Origin: Psychrobacillus sp042885655
GTDB lineage: Bacteria; Bacillota; Bacilli; Bacillales_A; Planococcaceae
Direction: 5' to 3'
Length of the DNA stretch: 64,000 nucleotides
Assembly: GCF_042885655.1 (NCBI RefSeq)
Contig: NZ_JBHVRO010000006.1
Coordinates: 1-64,000 of the forward strand
A model generated the notes under the pieces. It did not search any database. It had not been told where the DNA came from and saw nothing but the letters and a program-made list of their open reading frames with translations. Made by a program: the position numbers and the translations under genes. Positions 26,047 to 33,792 of this stretch are shown piece after piece; position 1 is the first letter of the stretch; each line of letters starts with the position of its first letter.

Positions 26047-27333
26047 TTATTTCTCTGTTTTAAACTTTTCTAAACGATTATAAATAGCAGCGAGACGTTT
26101 TTCTTCTCCTGCTTCAATTGGTTCATAAAACTTTGTTCCAACTAGGTTATCTGGAAGATAAGTTTGATTGACCCAACCACCAAACGTGCCAATTTTATGA
26201 TCATGCGGATAAATATATCCACCATGTCCAAGTTCTTTTGCTCCGGTATAATGTGTATCTTTTAGATGGCTAGGAATATCACCAGTTTTTCCTTGGTGAA
26301 TACTTGAAATAGCTGTATCTAAAGCAGCATATGCCGAATTAGATTTCTCCGATAAACACATTAATACCACAGCATTCGCGAGTGGTATGCGTGCTTCGGG
26401 GAGTCCTAATCTTTCAGCAGCTTGGATTGCAGCGAGTACTTGAGGTCCAACTGAGGGATTTGCGAGACCGATATCTTCATAACTCATGACAAGCAATCTT
26501 CTTGAAACAGCAACTAAATCCCCGTTCTCCAATAAATGTGCTAAATAGTAAAGAGCTGCATCTGTATCACTTCCGCGTACAGATTTTTGCAGTGCAGATA
26601 GTAGGTTATAAAAATGAGATCCTTTTTTATCCCCAAACACACCGACTCTATCTACAAGACTATTTAATATAGAATCTTCCACTTTCGTCACGCCATTTTC
26701 TTCAAAGCTTGCGAATATAGTGGATTCTAATAATGTCAAAGCTTTTCTTGCATCACCATTTGCAGCATCTGCTATTTTCATCCTTTGTTCATTTGTAATG
26801 TCAATTGACATTTTTCCAAGCCCTTTAGTTTTATCCTCCAAAGCTCTCTTCAAAAGCACATCTACATCATCAGTTGTTAAGCGTTTTAGTTGTTTTATTT
26901 CTCCGCACCGTGATCGAATAGCTGGGTTTACATCATGAAAAGGATTTTCAGTTGTTGCACCGATTAATATAATAGAACCGTTTTCTACATGGGGTAATAG
27001 TGTATCTTGTTGCAATTTGTTAAATCGGTGAATTTCATCTAAAAATAAAATGACTTTTCCAGTTAATCTTGCATCAGCAACTACATCTTCTACATCTTTT
27101 TTGCCGGCTTTCGTAGCATTTAATGCAACAAAGGGAAGTTTAGTAGTGCCTGCAATTGCAAACGCAAGAGAAGTTTTACCGACTCCGGGATCACCATATA
27201 AAAGCATTGAAGGGACGTGCCCATTTTTTATCATTTTATATAAAGCAGTGTTTTTACCAATAACATGCTGTTGTCCTGCTAATTCATCTATTGTTTCGGG
27301 TCTCATTCGATATGCTAATGGTTCATTGCTCAA
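26047..27333 (-). CDS. rarA: Replication-associated recombination protein A (MgsA/RarA)
   Basis: RarA is an AAA+ ATPase acting at stalled replication forks. The protein of about 428 residues opens with EPLAYRMRPETIDELAGQ. It carries Walker A GDPGVGKTS near residue 45 and Walker B LFLDEIHRFNK near 100. Sensor 1 is in IGATTENP. The C-terminal tetramerisation region has SYEDIGLANP and the Lys/His-rich GYIYPHDH. I choose the TTG at 27333, because caaggagag is well placed before it. An ATG 63 bases upstream (27396) would precede this site. It is transcribed away from cymR. Confidence 0.93.
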   Translation of the reverse strand: MSNEPLAYRMRPETIDELAGQQHVIGKNTALYKMIKNGHVPSMLLYGDPGVGKTSLAFAIAGTTKLPFVALNATKAGKKDVEDVVADARLTGKVILFLDEIHRFNKLQQDTLLPHVENGSIILIGATTENPFHDVNPAIRSRCGEIKQLKRLTTDDVDVLLKRALEDKTKGLGKMSIDITNEQRMKIADAANGDARKALTLLESTIFASFEENGVTKVEDSILNSLVDRVGVFGDKKGSHFYNLLSALQKSVRGSDTDAALYYLAHLLENGDLVAVSRRLLVMSYEDIGLANPSVGPQVLAAIQAAERLGLPEARIPLANAVVLMCLSEKSNSAYAALDTAISSIHQGKTGDIPSHLKDTHYTGAKELGHGGYIYPHDHKIGTFGGWVNQTYLPDNLVGTKFYEPIEAGEEKRLAAIYNRLEKFKTEK

Positions 27334-27422
27334 AATGATCTCTCCTTGTTCAAACATCTGTTCTTTAATTATATCGAAGATTAGTGGAAAAGTCATTTTG
27401 GAGTCGTCCTACCACTTAAATA

Positions 27423-27431
27423 TGCTATACT
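27423..27431 (+). promoter_or_regulatory. Extended -10 promoter of the cymR-iscS-mnmA operon
   Basis: TGCTATACT fits the extended -10 pattern TGnTATAAT with one mismatch. No good -35 is present. The predicted start near 27438 gives a leader of about 77 bases containing a small hairpin (gttcgg/ccgaac) and the D-type tail. Confidence 0.65.
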
Positions 27432-27450
27432 AGGGAAAGAATTTTTTTAT

Positions 27451-27496
27451 GTTCGGTGAAATATCCGAACCCGAATACGCCAAGGCGATTTAGATA
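27451..27496 (+). promoter_or_regulatory. Leader hairpin and D-element tail before cymR
   Basis: gttcgg tgaaatat ccgaac forms a small stem. It is followed by aatacgccaaggcgattta, the same tail that ends element D before recD2 (ctaaggcgaatttgattta) and lepA (gccaaggcgtatttgattta). The cymR ribosome site starts seven bases later. Confidence 0.6.
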
Positions 27497-27514
27497 TCTA
27501 ATGAGGTGGAATAA

Positions 27515-27937
27515 TTGAAGTTTTCAACAAAAGGACGTTACGGTTTAACGATTATGATAGCATTAGGCAAACAGTGTGGAGAAGGACCACTTGCACTTCG
27601 TCAAATTGCAGCAGATCATAATTTATCGGAAGCATACTTGGAACAAATTGTTTCACCGTTACGTAACGCGGGACTTGTTAAAAGCGTTAGAGGTGCATAC
27701 GGTGGATACATGCTTTCAAGGGAGCCAAATGAAATCACTGCAGGAGATGTTATTCGCGTCCTTGAAGGACCAATTCAAATTGTAGAAGGAATTGAAGAAG
27801 AAGAACTTCCACAACGTGAATTATGGATGCGTATTCGAGATGCAGTTAAAAATGTGTTAGATACCACAACTATTGAGGATTTAGCACAACATACAGAAGA
27901 AGATCCAGATAATGTTGGATATATGTTTTATATTTAA
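27515..27937 (+). CDS. cymR: Rrf2-family repressor of cysteine metabolism CymR
   Basis: CymR is the Rrf2-type winged-helix regulator that, with CysK, represses cysteine and sulfur-acquisition genes in Bacillus. The 140-residue protein opens MKFSTKGRYGLTIMIALG. It has the recognition region LSEAYLEQIVSPLRNAGLVKSVRGAYGGY and a C-terminal dimerisation helix. Cysteine-ligated clusters seen in IscR-type members are absent. It starts at TTG (27515) behind atgaggtgg. It is followed closely by the cysteine desulfurase gene, as in B. subtilis, which ties sulfur control to tRNA thiolation. Confidence 0.95.
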   Translation: MKFSTKGRYGLTIMIALGKQCGEGPLALRQIAADHNLSEAYLEQIVSPLRNAGLVKSVRGAYGGYMLSREPNEITAGDVIRVLEGPIQIVEGIEEEELPQRELWMRIRDAVKNVLDTTTIEDLAQHTEEDPDNVGYMFYI

Positions 27938-27950
27938 GGAGCAGTTAGAT

Positions 27951-29087
27951 ATGACTAGAATATACTTAGATCATGCAGCTACAACCCCAATGGCAGACGA
28001 AGTCATTAAAACATTGACAGAAGAAATGAACAATGAATATGGAAATGCTTCAAGCATCCACCAAACCGGAAGAAAAGCACGAAAAAAATTAGATGAGGCA
28101 AGAAACATACTTGCTGCAAGTATTGGTGCCCATGAAACAGAGATTACTATTACAAGTGGTGGTACAGAAGCAGATAATTTTGCTATCTTTGGCACTGCTT
28201 ATGCTCGAAAAAATGAAGGTAAACATATTATTACAACTCAAATTGAACATCATGCAGTACTTCATGCTTGTGAACAATTAGAACGTGAAGGATTCGATAT
28301 CACCTATTTACCTGTGAATAGAGAAGGCATAGTAGATGTAAACGATTTGAAAAATGCGCTTAGGGAAGATACCATTTTAGTTTCTATCATGTATGGAAAC
28401 AATGAGGTCGGTACAATTCAACCGATAAGTGAAATAGGAGAGTTACTAAAAGAACACCCTGCCTATTTTCATACAGATGCGGTACAAGCATATGGTGGGG
28501 CTAACTTAAATGTAAACGATTTACAAGTCGATTTATTAAGCGTGTCTAGCCATAAAATTAATGGTCCAAAAGGAATTGGGTTTTTGTTTCAACGAAAAGG
28601 ACTTCATCTGAAACCATTGTTTTATGGTGGGCAACAAGAAAGAAAAAGACGTGCTGGAACTGAAAATGTACCTGCAGTAGTTGGCTTTGCAAAAGCAGTT
28701 GAGTTGAAACAACAAAATTTAGAAACAACCATTAATTTCTACAATGAATTGAGAAATGCTTTTCTCGTTCAGCTGGAAAGTAAAGGGATAGAATACACAA
28801 TTAATGGTTCACAAGAGAAAGTTCTTCCACATGTGATCAACCTTAGTATCCCAAAAACAGATGTGGAAACATTTTTAATTCAACTAGACATGGCAGGAAT
28901 TGATGCATCCAGTGGTTCTGCTTGTTCGGCTGGGTCTATTGATCCTTCCCATGTTTTAGTTGCTATGTATGGTGAAAATACACCAGAGTTACGCAATTCC
29001 ATTCGTTTTAGTTTTGGTATAAATAATACAATAGAGCAAGTAACAGAAGCCGCAAATAAAATAAGCAAAATTATTCTAGGTTCATAA
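27951..29087 (+). CDS. iscS: Cysteine desulfurase (YrvO/IscS type)
   Basis: This pyridoxal-phosphate enzyme takes sulfur from cysteine and passes it on as persulfide. The 378-residue protein has the opening IYLDHAATTPM and the PLP lysine in SSHKINGPKG near residue 205. The active-site cysteine loop SSGSACSAG is near 325. In Bacillus the enzyme encoded here (YrvO) serves the adjacent thiouridylase MnmA. That partnership is supported by mnmA starting 16 bases downstream. The ATG at 27951 follows taaggagc. A further upstream start inside cymR is improbable. Confidence 0.95.
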   Translation: MTRIYLDHAATTPMADEVIKTLTEEMNNEYGNASSIHQTGRKARKKLDEARNILAASIGAHETEITITSGGTEADNFAIFGTAYARKNEGKHIITTQIEHHAVLHACEQLEREGFDITYLPVNREGIVDVNDLKNALREDTILVSIMYGNNEVGTIQPISEIGELLKEHPAYFHTDAVQAYGGANLNVNDLQVDLLSVSSHKINGPKGIGFLFQRKGLHLKPLFYGGQQERKRRAGTENVPAVVGFAKAVELKQQNLETTINFYNELRNAFLVQLESKGIEYTINGSQEKVLPHVINLSIPKTDVETFLIQLDMAGIDASSGSACSAGSIDPSHVLVAMYGENTPELRNSIRFSFGINNTIEQVTEAANKISKIILGS

Positions 29088-29103
29088 CGAATAATTGAAA
29101 TGA

Positions 29104-30225
29104 GTGAGTACAGTGAAAAAAATAGAAGATACAAGAGTAGTAGTTGGTATGTCCGGTGGGGTGGATTCCTCCGTCGCAGCTTACCTATTAAAAGAACAAG
29201 GGTATGATGTCATCGGCATCTTTATGAAAAATTGGGATGATACAGATGAGTTTGGTGTATGTACAGCTACAGAGGATTACGAAGATGTTATTAAAGTATG
29301 TAATCAAATTGGTATACCTTATTATGCAGTAAATTTTGAAAAACAATATTGGGATAAAGTTTTTACCTATTTCCTTGAAGAGTATAAAGCTGGAAGAACA
29401 CCAAATCCAGATGTAATGTGTAATAAAGAAATAAAATTTAAAGCATTTTTAGAACATGCACTAGCGCTTGGGGCGGACTTTTTGGCAACTGGCCACTATG
29501 CACAAGTGGAAGTAAGAGAAGGTCAAACTAGAATGCTACGCGGTAAAGACGAAAATAAAGATCAAACCTATTTTTTAAACCAATTAAACCAAGAACAATT
29601 GGAAAAAGTTATGTTTCCAATAGGTCATTTAGAAAAGAAAAAAGTCCGTGAAATAGCTTTAGAACAGGGGCTTGCTACAGCCACCAAAAAAGATTCCACA
29701 GGAATTTGTTTTATCGGTGAAAGAAACTTCAAGGAGTTTTTAGGGCAATATTTACCTGCGCAACAAGGTGTGATGGAAACAATGGATGGGAAACCAATGG
29801 GTAAACATGACGGACTGATGTACTATACAATAGGCCAACGTCATGGGTTAGGAATTGGTGGATCAGGTGATCCATGGTTTGTCATTGGTAAAGATTTAGA
29901 TCGAAATGTTTTATTAGTTGGTCAAAATATTAATAATGATGCCCTTTTCTCCACCAGTTTAACTGCAACTAATTTATCTTTTACAACTACTTTTGAGAAG
30001 CCAAAAAGCTTTAATTGCACAGCGAAATTCAGATATCGACAAGAAGATGTCGGAGTTCACGTGGAAATGATAGGAGATAATGAAGTATCCGTTACATTTG
30101 AAAAACCGGTACGAGCAATCACTCCTGGACAGGCAGTAGTTTTCTATCAAGGGGACGAGTGTTTAGGCGGGGCGACGATTGACAAAGTATTCAAGGACGG
30201 AGTACAACTGGATTACGTTGGCTAA
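29104..30225 (+). CDS. mnmA: tRNA 2-thiouridylase MnmA
   Basis: MnmA adenylates and thiolates wobble U34 of Lys, Glu and Gln tRNAs. The 373-residue protein has the PP-loop GMSGGVDSS at residues 15-23. The catalytic cysteine is in PDVMCNKEIKF near 102, and the persulfide cysteine is in GICFIGERNF near 200. C-terminal beta domains follow. The first start is GTG at 29104; a second GTG at 29113 is equally possible. The ribosome site (gaaatgagtgag) is weak, which suggests coupling to iscS. Confidence 0.95.
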   Translation: MSTVKKIEDTRVVVGMSGGVDSSVAAYLLKEQGYDVIGIFMKNWDDTDEFGVCTATEDYEDVIKVCNQIGIPYYAVNFEKQYWDKVFTYFLEEYKAGRTPNPDVMCNKEIKFKAFLEHALALGADFLATGHYAQVEVREGQTRMLRGKDENKDQTYFLNQLNQEQLEKVMFPIGHLEKKKVREIALEQGLATATKKDSTGICFIGERNFKEFLGQYLPAQQGVMETMDGKPMGKHDGLMYYTIGQRHGLGIGGSGDPWFVIGKDLDRNVLLVGQNINNDALFSTSLTATNLSFTTTFEKPKSFNCTAKFRYRQEDVGVHVEMIGDNEVSVTFEKPVRAITPGQAVVFYQGDECLGGATIDKVFKDGVQLDYVG

Positions 30226-30239
30226 CTGGAGGGATTTAT

Positions 30240-30896
30240 ATGAATTACAATGAATTAGGAATAGAAGCTATTCAAGAAGAAAACTATGAAAAAGCCGTTG
30301 AACTATTTACAAAAGCTATAGAGGAAAACCCGGAAGAGGCTATTGGATATATCAATTTCGGTAATTTACTCGCGTCTATGAATGAAAATGATCGGGCAGA
30401 ACGATTCTTTCAAAAAGCGATTACGCTAGACGAGAATGCGGCTACTGCATACTATAGCTTAGCTAATTTGTATTATGATGCAGAACGTTTTGATGAAGCA
30501 GCAAAACTTTATGAAAAAGCGATCTCTAATGGAATTGAAGGCCCAGATGCTTATTTTATGTTAGGAAAAAGCTTTGAAAAAACGGGTCAAATAAAGCTAT
30601 CACTTCCGTATCTACAAAGGGCTTACGAACTAGATTCCAATGATATTCAAATTAAGCTAACCTACGCAATAGCACTAGCTAGTTTTGAAATGTTTAAAGA
30701 AGCAGAACCAATTTTAAAAGAAATTTTAGAGGAAGAAGCCGAAAACGCGGATGCACACTATAATTTAGGCGTGTTATATGCAGTTTCCACTCCTAATACG
30801 GAAGCAGCTCTTTATCATTTGAAACAAGCGTTTACGATTCAACCAACCTACGATCAAGCACGCTATGTGCACGATATGATTTCGCTAAGAAGTTAA
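30240..30896 (+). CDS. yrrB: TPR-repeat protein (YrrB-like)
   Basis: The 218-residue protein is built of about six tetratricopeptide repeats. Examples are AIQEENYEKAVELFTKAIEE, the next with AERFFQKAITLDENAATAYY, and DEAAKLYEKAIS. It has no signal peptide or membrane helix, so it should be a cytosolic scaffold. The same gene sits between mnmA and recD2 in B. subtilis (yrrB), where its partner is not established. The ATG follows ctggaggga, 15 bases after mnmA, so it shares that operon. Confidence 0.88.
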   Translation: MNYNELGIEAIQEENYEKAVELFTKAIEENPEEAIGYINFGNLLASMNENDRAERFFQKAITLDENAATAYYSLANLYYDAERFDEAAKLYEKAISNGIEGPDAYFMLGKSFEKTGQIKLSLPYLQRAYELDSNDIQIKLTYAIALASFEMFKEAEPILKEILEEEAENADAHYNLGVLYAVSTPNTEAALYHLKQAFTIQPTYDQARYVHDMISLRS

Positions 30897-30932
30897 CTTA
30901 ATTCAGCAGAAAACATTTGCTGAATTAAGTTA
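30893..30932 (+). other. Perfect 15-bp hairpin over the yrrB stop codon
   Basis: taacttaattcagca (which includes the yrrB TAA) and tgctgaattaagtta pair exactly around ten bases. No T run follows. It could protect the 3' end, act as a weak terminator, or be the left edge of the repeat that starts at 30934. Confidence 0.65.
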
Positions 30933-30933
30933 A

Positions 30934-31060
30934 AGCCTCCGGCGGATGTCACAGATTTAGTAAGGAGTGAATGGAGCCAACTCGATTCAAAATCTGGACG
31001 CACTGTTTTCTGCGATGAGCTTTGCGCAGGAGCAAATATGCTAAGGCGAATTTGATTTAC
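30934..31060 (+). promoter_or_regulatory. Leader element D before recD2 (with a repeat-B insertion)
   Basis: The element starts gcctccggcggatgtcacag and contains cagattt (30952) paired with aaatctg (30990). It carries the ttttctgcgatgagctttgcg module at 31003-31036 and ends ctaaggcgaatttgattta. The lepA leader (60653-60732) has the same frame without the inserted module. The recD2 ribosome site begins a few bases after the end. Confidence 0.65.
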
Positions 31061-31077
31061 AATTTGGAGGCGGTAGC

Positions 31078-33495
31078 ATGAGCAACGAGATGAATAATGA
31101 AAAACAATTTATTACGGGTCGTCCTATCGTCTCAATTTTTCATAACCCCCAAAATTTATTTTCCATTATTAAACTAAAAATTAAATCCACCAATACAACT
31201 TATATAGAAAAAGAAATAATTGTAACAGGTTATTTTCCCCCCCTCGTACTAGAGGAATCTTATAAATTTACGGGCGTTGTCAAAAATCATCCTAAGTATG
31301 GTGTGCAATTTCAAGTGGAGACCTTTCAAAAGGAAGTTCCAGCTACCGAACAAGGAATAGTCCTTTATTTATCAAGTGATATGTTCCCTGGAATAGGTAG
31401 AAAAACTGCAGAGCAAATTGTGAAAAAACTTGGTCAAAATGCAATCAATAGAATTTTAGATGACCCTTCTGCATTGGACATCATTCCAAAATTGGCAGAA
31501 GATAAAAAACAAACATTGAGAGCTGTCTTAGAGCAAAACCTAGGGCTCGAAAAAGTGATGATTCAGTTAAATGAATGGGGGTTCGGCCCACAAATCGCGA
31601 TGAAAATTTATCAATCTTATCGAGAGGAAACGATTGATATATTGACAAAGAACCCATATCGACTTATCGAGGAAGTGGAAGGTGTGGGATTTATTCGGGC
31701 AGATGAACTGGGTTATAAACTTGGCATACAAGGAAATCACCCAGATCGTATAAAAGCTGCCATTTTTCACTTATTACAATCTGCTTCATTAAGTGAAGGT
31801 CATGTATTTTTATATGCAGAGCAATTACTCGAATCTGTCAAAAGATTATTAGAAAGTGCTCAAAGAGAAGAAATTACTTATGAAGCAATTACGAAATGTT
31901 GCATTGAGCTAGCTGAAGCAAACCGAATCGTTGGAGAAGTAAATCGATTTTATATCCCTTCTCTTTATTTTTCAGAAGTGGGGATAAGTTCAAAAATTGA
32001 AACGTTACTAAATGAAGACAATATACATCATAAATTTCCTCTTGCAGAGATGAAAAAACATCTTGGTGCAATAGAAGAACGATTGGGCGTACAATATGCT
32101 ACAACACAAATTAAAGCGATAGAAACGGCAATAAATGCTAGCATGACCCTATTAACAGGTGGACCAGGAACTGGGAAGACCACTGTCGTTAGAGGGATCG
32201 TTGAATTATATGCGGAACTTCATGGTCTTTCATTGGAGCCAAAAGATTGGGCAAAAGATAAAAAGCCGTTTCCAGTTGTTTTGTCTGCTCCAACAGGTAG
32301 AGCAGCGAAACGTTTAAGCGAATCTACCGGATTACCGGCAATGACGATCCACCGATTATTAGGATTTAACGGACAGGAAGATGCTGAATCAGAAGGAAAA
32401 GAAATTGAAGGAAAACTAATAATTATTGACGAAACTTCTATGCTTGATACTTGGCTAGGACATCAATTATTAAAAGCCATTCCTAAAGATGCTCAAGTAA
32501 TATTTGTCGGCGATCAGGATCAATTACCTCCTGTCGGCCCGGGGCAAGTATTAAAAGACTTATTAACTTCTAAAAGAATTCCAACTGTTGAATTAATTGA
32601 TATTTATCGTCAAACAGAAGGTTCTTCTATTATTGAACTAGCTCATCAAATGAAAAAAGGGACCGTTCCACAAACCCTGTTAGATAAGACAAAGGATCGT
32701 TCATTTATTAAAGCTACTACAGAACAAATTCCTAAAGTAGTAGAACAAGTGTTGAAAAGTGCTTTAACAAAAGGGCATTCGATAAGAGATATTCAAGTAC
32801 TCGCACCTATGTATAGAGGTCCAGCTGGAATAGATGCATTAAATAATATGATACAAGAAATGGTGAATCCAAATACAGATGGAAAAAGAAAAGAAATGGT
32901 ATTTGGAGAAACGATCTATCGAATCGGTGACAAAGTTTTGCAACTTGTAAATCAGCCAGAAAGCAATGTTTTCAATGGAGATATGGGTGAAGTGGTTAGT
33001 ATTTTCAAAGCTGCCGAAACGGTGGAGAAAAAAGAAATGCTTGTTATTTCATTTGATGGCAATGAAGTGACCTATGAAAAGAATGATTTGAATCAGATCA
33101 CTCTAGCGTATTGTTGCTCTGTACATAAATCGCAAGGTAGCGAATTCCAAACTGTCATTATGCCTGTTACAAGAGGCTATATGAAAATGCTTCGAAGAAA
33201 CTTATTGTATACGGGCATCACAAGAGCAAAAAACTTTTTAATACTATGCGGGGACCCAGAAGTATTTAAGTTCGGAGTAGAGCGCACAGATGATTTGCAA
33301 AGACTTACAACGTTAAAAAATCGATTAGCTGTATGTGAAGAAGTTAAAGAAGAGGTAGTTGAAACGAACGGAAAAGTGGAAGAAGAGATTATCAATGAAC
33401 CAACATTCTTATCTGCAGATAACTACCATAAAATTGATCCTTTAATCGGGATGAATGGAATTTCTCCATACGACTTCTTGGAGATGGATAATTGA
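31078..33495 (+). CDS. recD2: ATP-dependent 5'-3' DNA helicase RecD2
   Basis: RecD2 is the RecBC-independent RecD homologue, a superfamily 1B helicase involved in repair and fork maintenance. The 805-residue protein has an N-terminal OB-like and helix-hairpin-helix region (FPGIGRKTAEQIVKKLG near residue 103 and EEVEGVGFIRADELGYKLG near 205). Walker A GGPGTGKTT is near 360. Motif II is IIIDETSMLD, with SAPTGRAAKRL between them. C-terminal motifs include VHKSQGSEF and LLYTGITRAKN. The ATG follows tttggaggcgg. Its stop overlaps the -35 of the alaS promoter. Confidence 0.96.
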   Translation: MSNEMNNEKQFITGRPIVSIFHNPQNLFSIIKLKIKSTNTTYIEKEIIVTGYFPPLVLEESYKFTGVVKNHPKYGVQFQVETFQKEVPATEQGIVLYLSSDMFPGIGRKTAEQIVKKLGQNAINRILDDPSALDIIPKLAEDKKQTLRAVLEQNLGLEKVMIQLNEWGFGPQIAMKIYQSYREETIDILTKNPYRLIEEVEGVGFIRADELGYKLGIQGNHPDRIKAAIFHLLQSASLSEGHVFLYAEQLLESVKRLLESAQREEITYEAITKCCIELAEANRIVGEVNRFYIPSLYFSEVGISSKIETLLNEDNIHHKFPLAEMKKHLGAIEERLGVQYATTQIKAIETAINASMTLLTGGPGTGKTTVVRGIVELYAELHGLSLEPKDWAKDKKPFPVVLSAPTGRAAKRLSESTGLPAMTIHRLLGFNGQEDAESEGKEIEGKLIIIDETSMLDTWLGHQLLKAIPKDAQVIFVGDQDQLPPVGPGQVLKDLLTSKRIPTVELIDIYRQTEGSSIIELAHQMKKGTVPQTLLDKTKDRSFIKATTEQIPKVVEQVLKSALTKGHSIRDIQVLAPMYRGPAGIDALNNMIQEMVNPNTDGKRKEMVFGETIYRIGDKVLQLVNQPESNVFNGDMGEVVSIFKAAETVEKKEMLVISFDGNEVTYEKNDLNQITLAYCCSVHKSQGSEFQTVIMPVTRGYMKMLRRNLLYTGITRAKNFLILCGDPEVFKFGVERTDDLQRLTTLKNRLAVCEEVKEEVVETNGKVEEEIINEPTFLSADNYHKIDPLIGMNGISPYDFLEMDN

Positions 33496-33520
33496 CAACA
33501 GGTCGATTGTTTTTTATAAT
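33492..33520 (+). promoter_or_regulatory. Consensus sigma-A promoter of alaS
   Basis: TTGACA (33492-33497) and TATAAT (33515-33520) with a 17-base spacer form a perfect consensus promoter. The -35 overlaps the recD2 stop codon. Confidence 0.95.
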
Positions 33521-33526
33521 CAAATG

Positions 33527-33768
33527 CATAGAGCAAAATGATGACAGAGAAAGTACACTTGTTACCTGAAAAAGAGAAGGATTCCTTGGCTGAAAGAATC
33601 TTCAGAATCTAACAAGTTGGAAAGCTACTCTTGAGTGCAGCTAATAACTGCCGTTTAGCCGCGTTAAGGTTACTTGAGAGACACAATGATTCTTGTTGTG
33701 TAACTAGGGTGGTACCGCGAAATTATAGCTTTCGTCCCTTTTTTAGGGATGAAGGCTTTTTTTTATTT
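33527..33768 (+). promoter_or_regulatory. T-box riboswitch of alaS
   Basis: The T-box sequence agggtggtaccgcg is at 33706-33719. The terminator stem agctttcgtccct with its complement follows and ends in eight T. Stem I shows agagaagga and a loop with gagtgcaGCTaa, whose GCT (33640-33642) is the alanine specifier. Uncharged tRNA-Ala should stabilise antitermination of alaS. Confidence 0.95.
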
Positions 33769-33792
33769 TTATTTTACTAGGAGGAAAATTGA

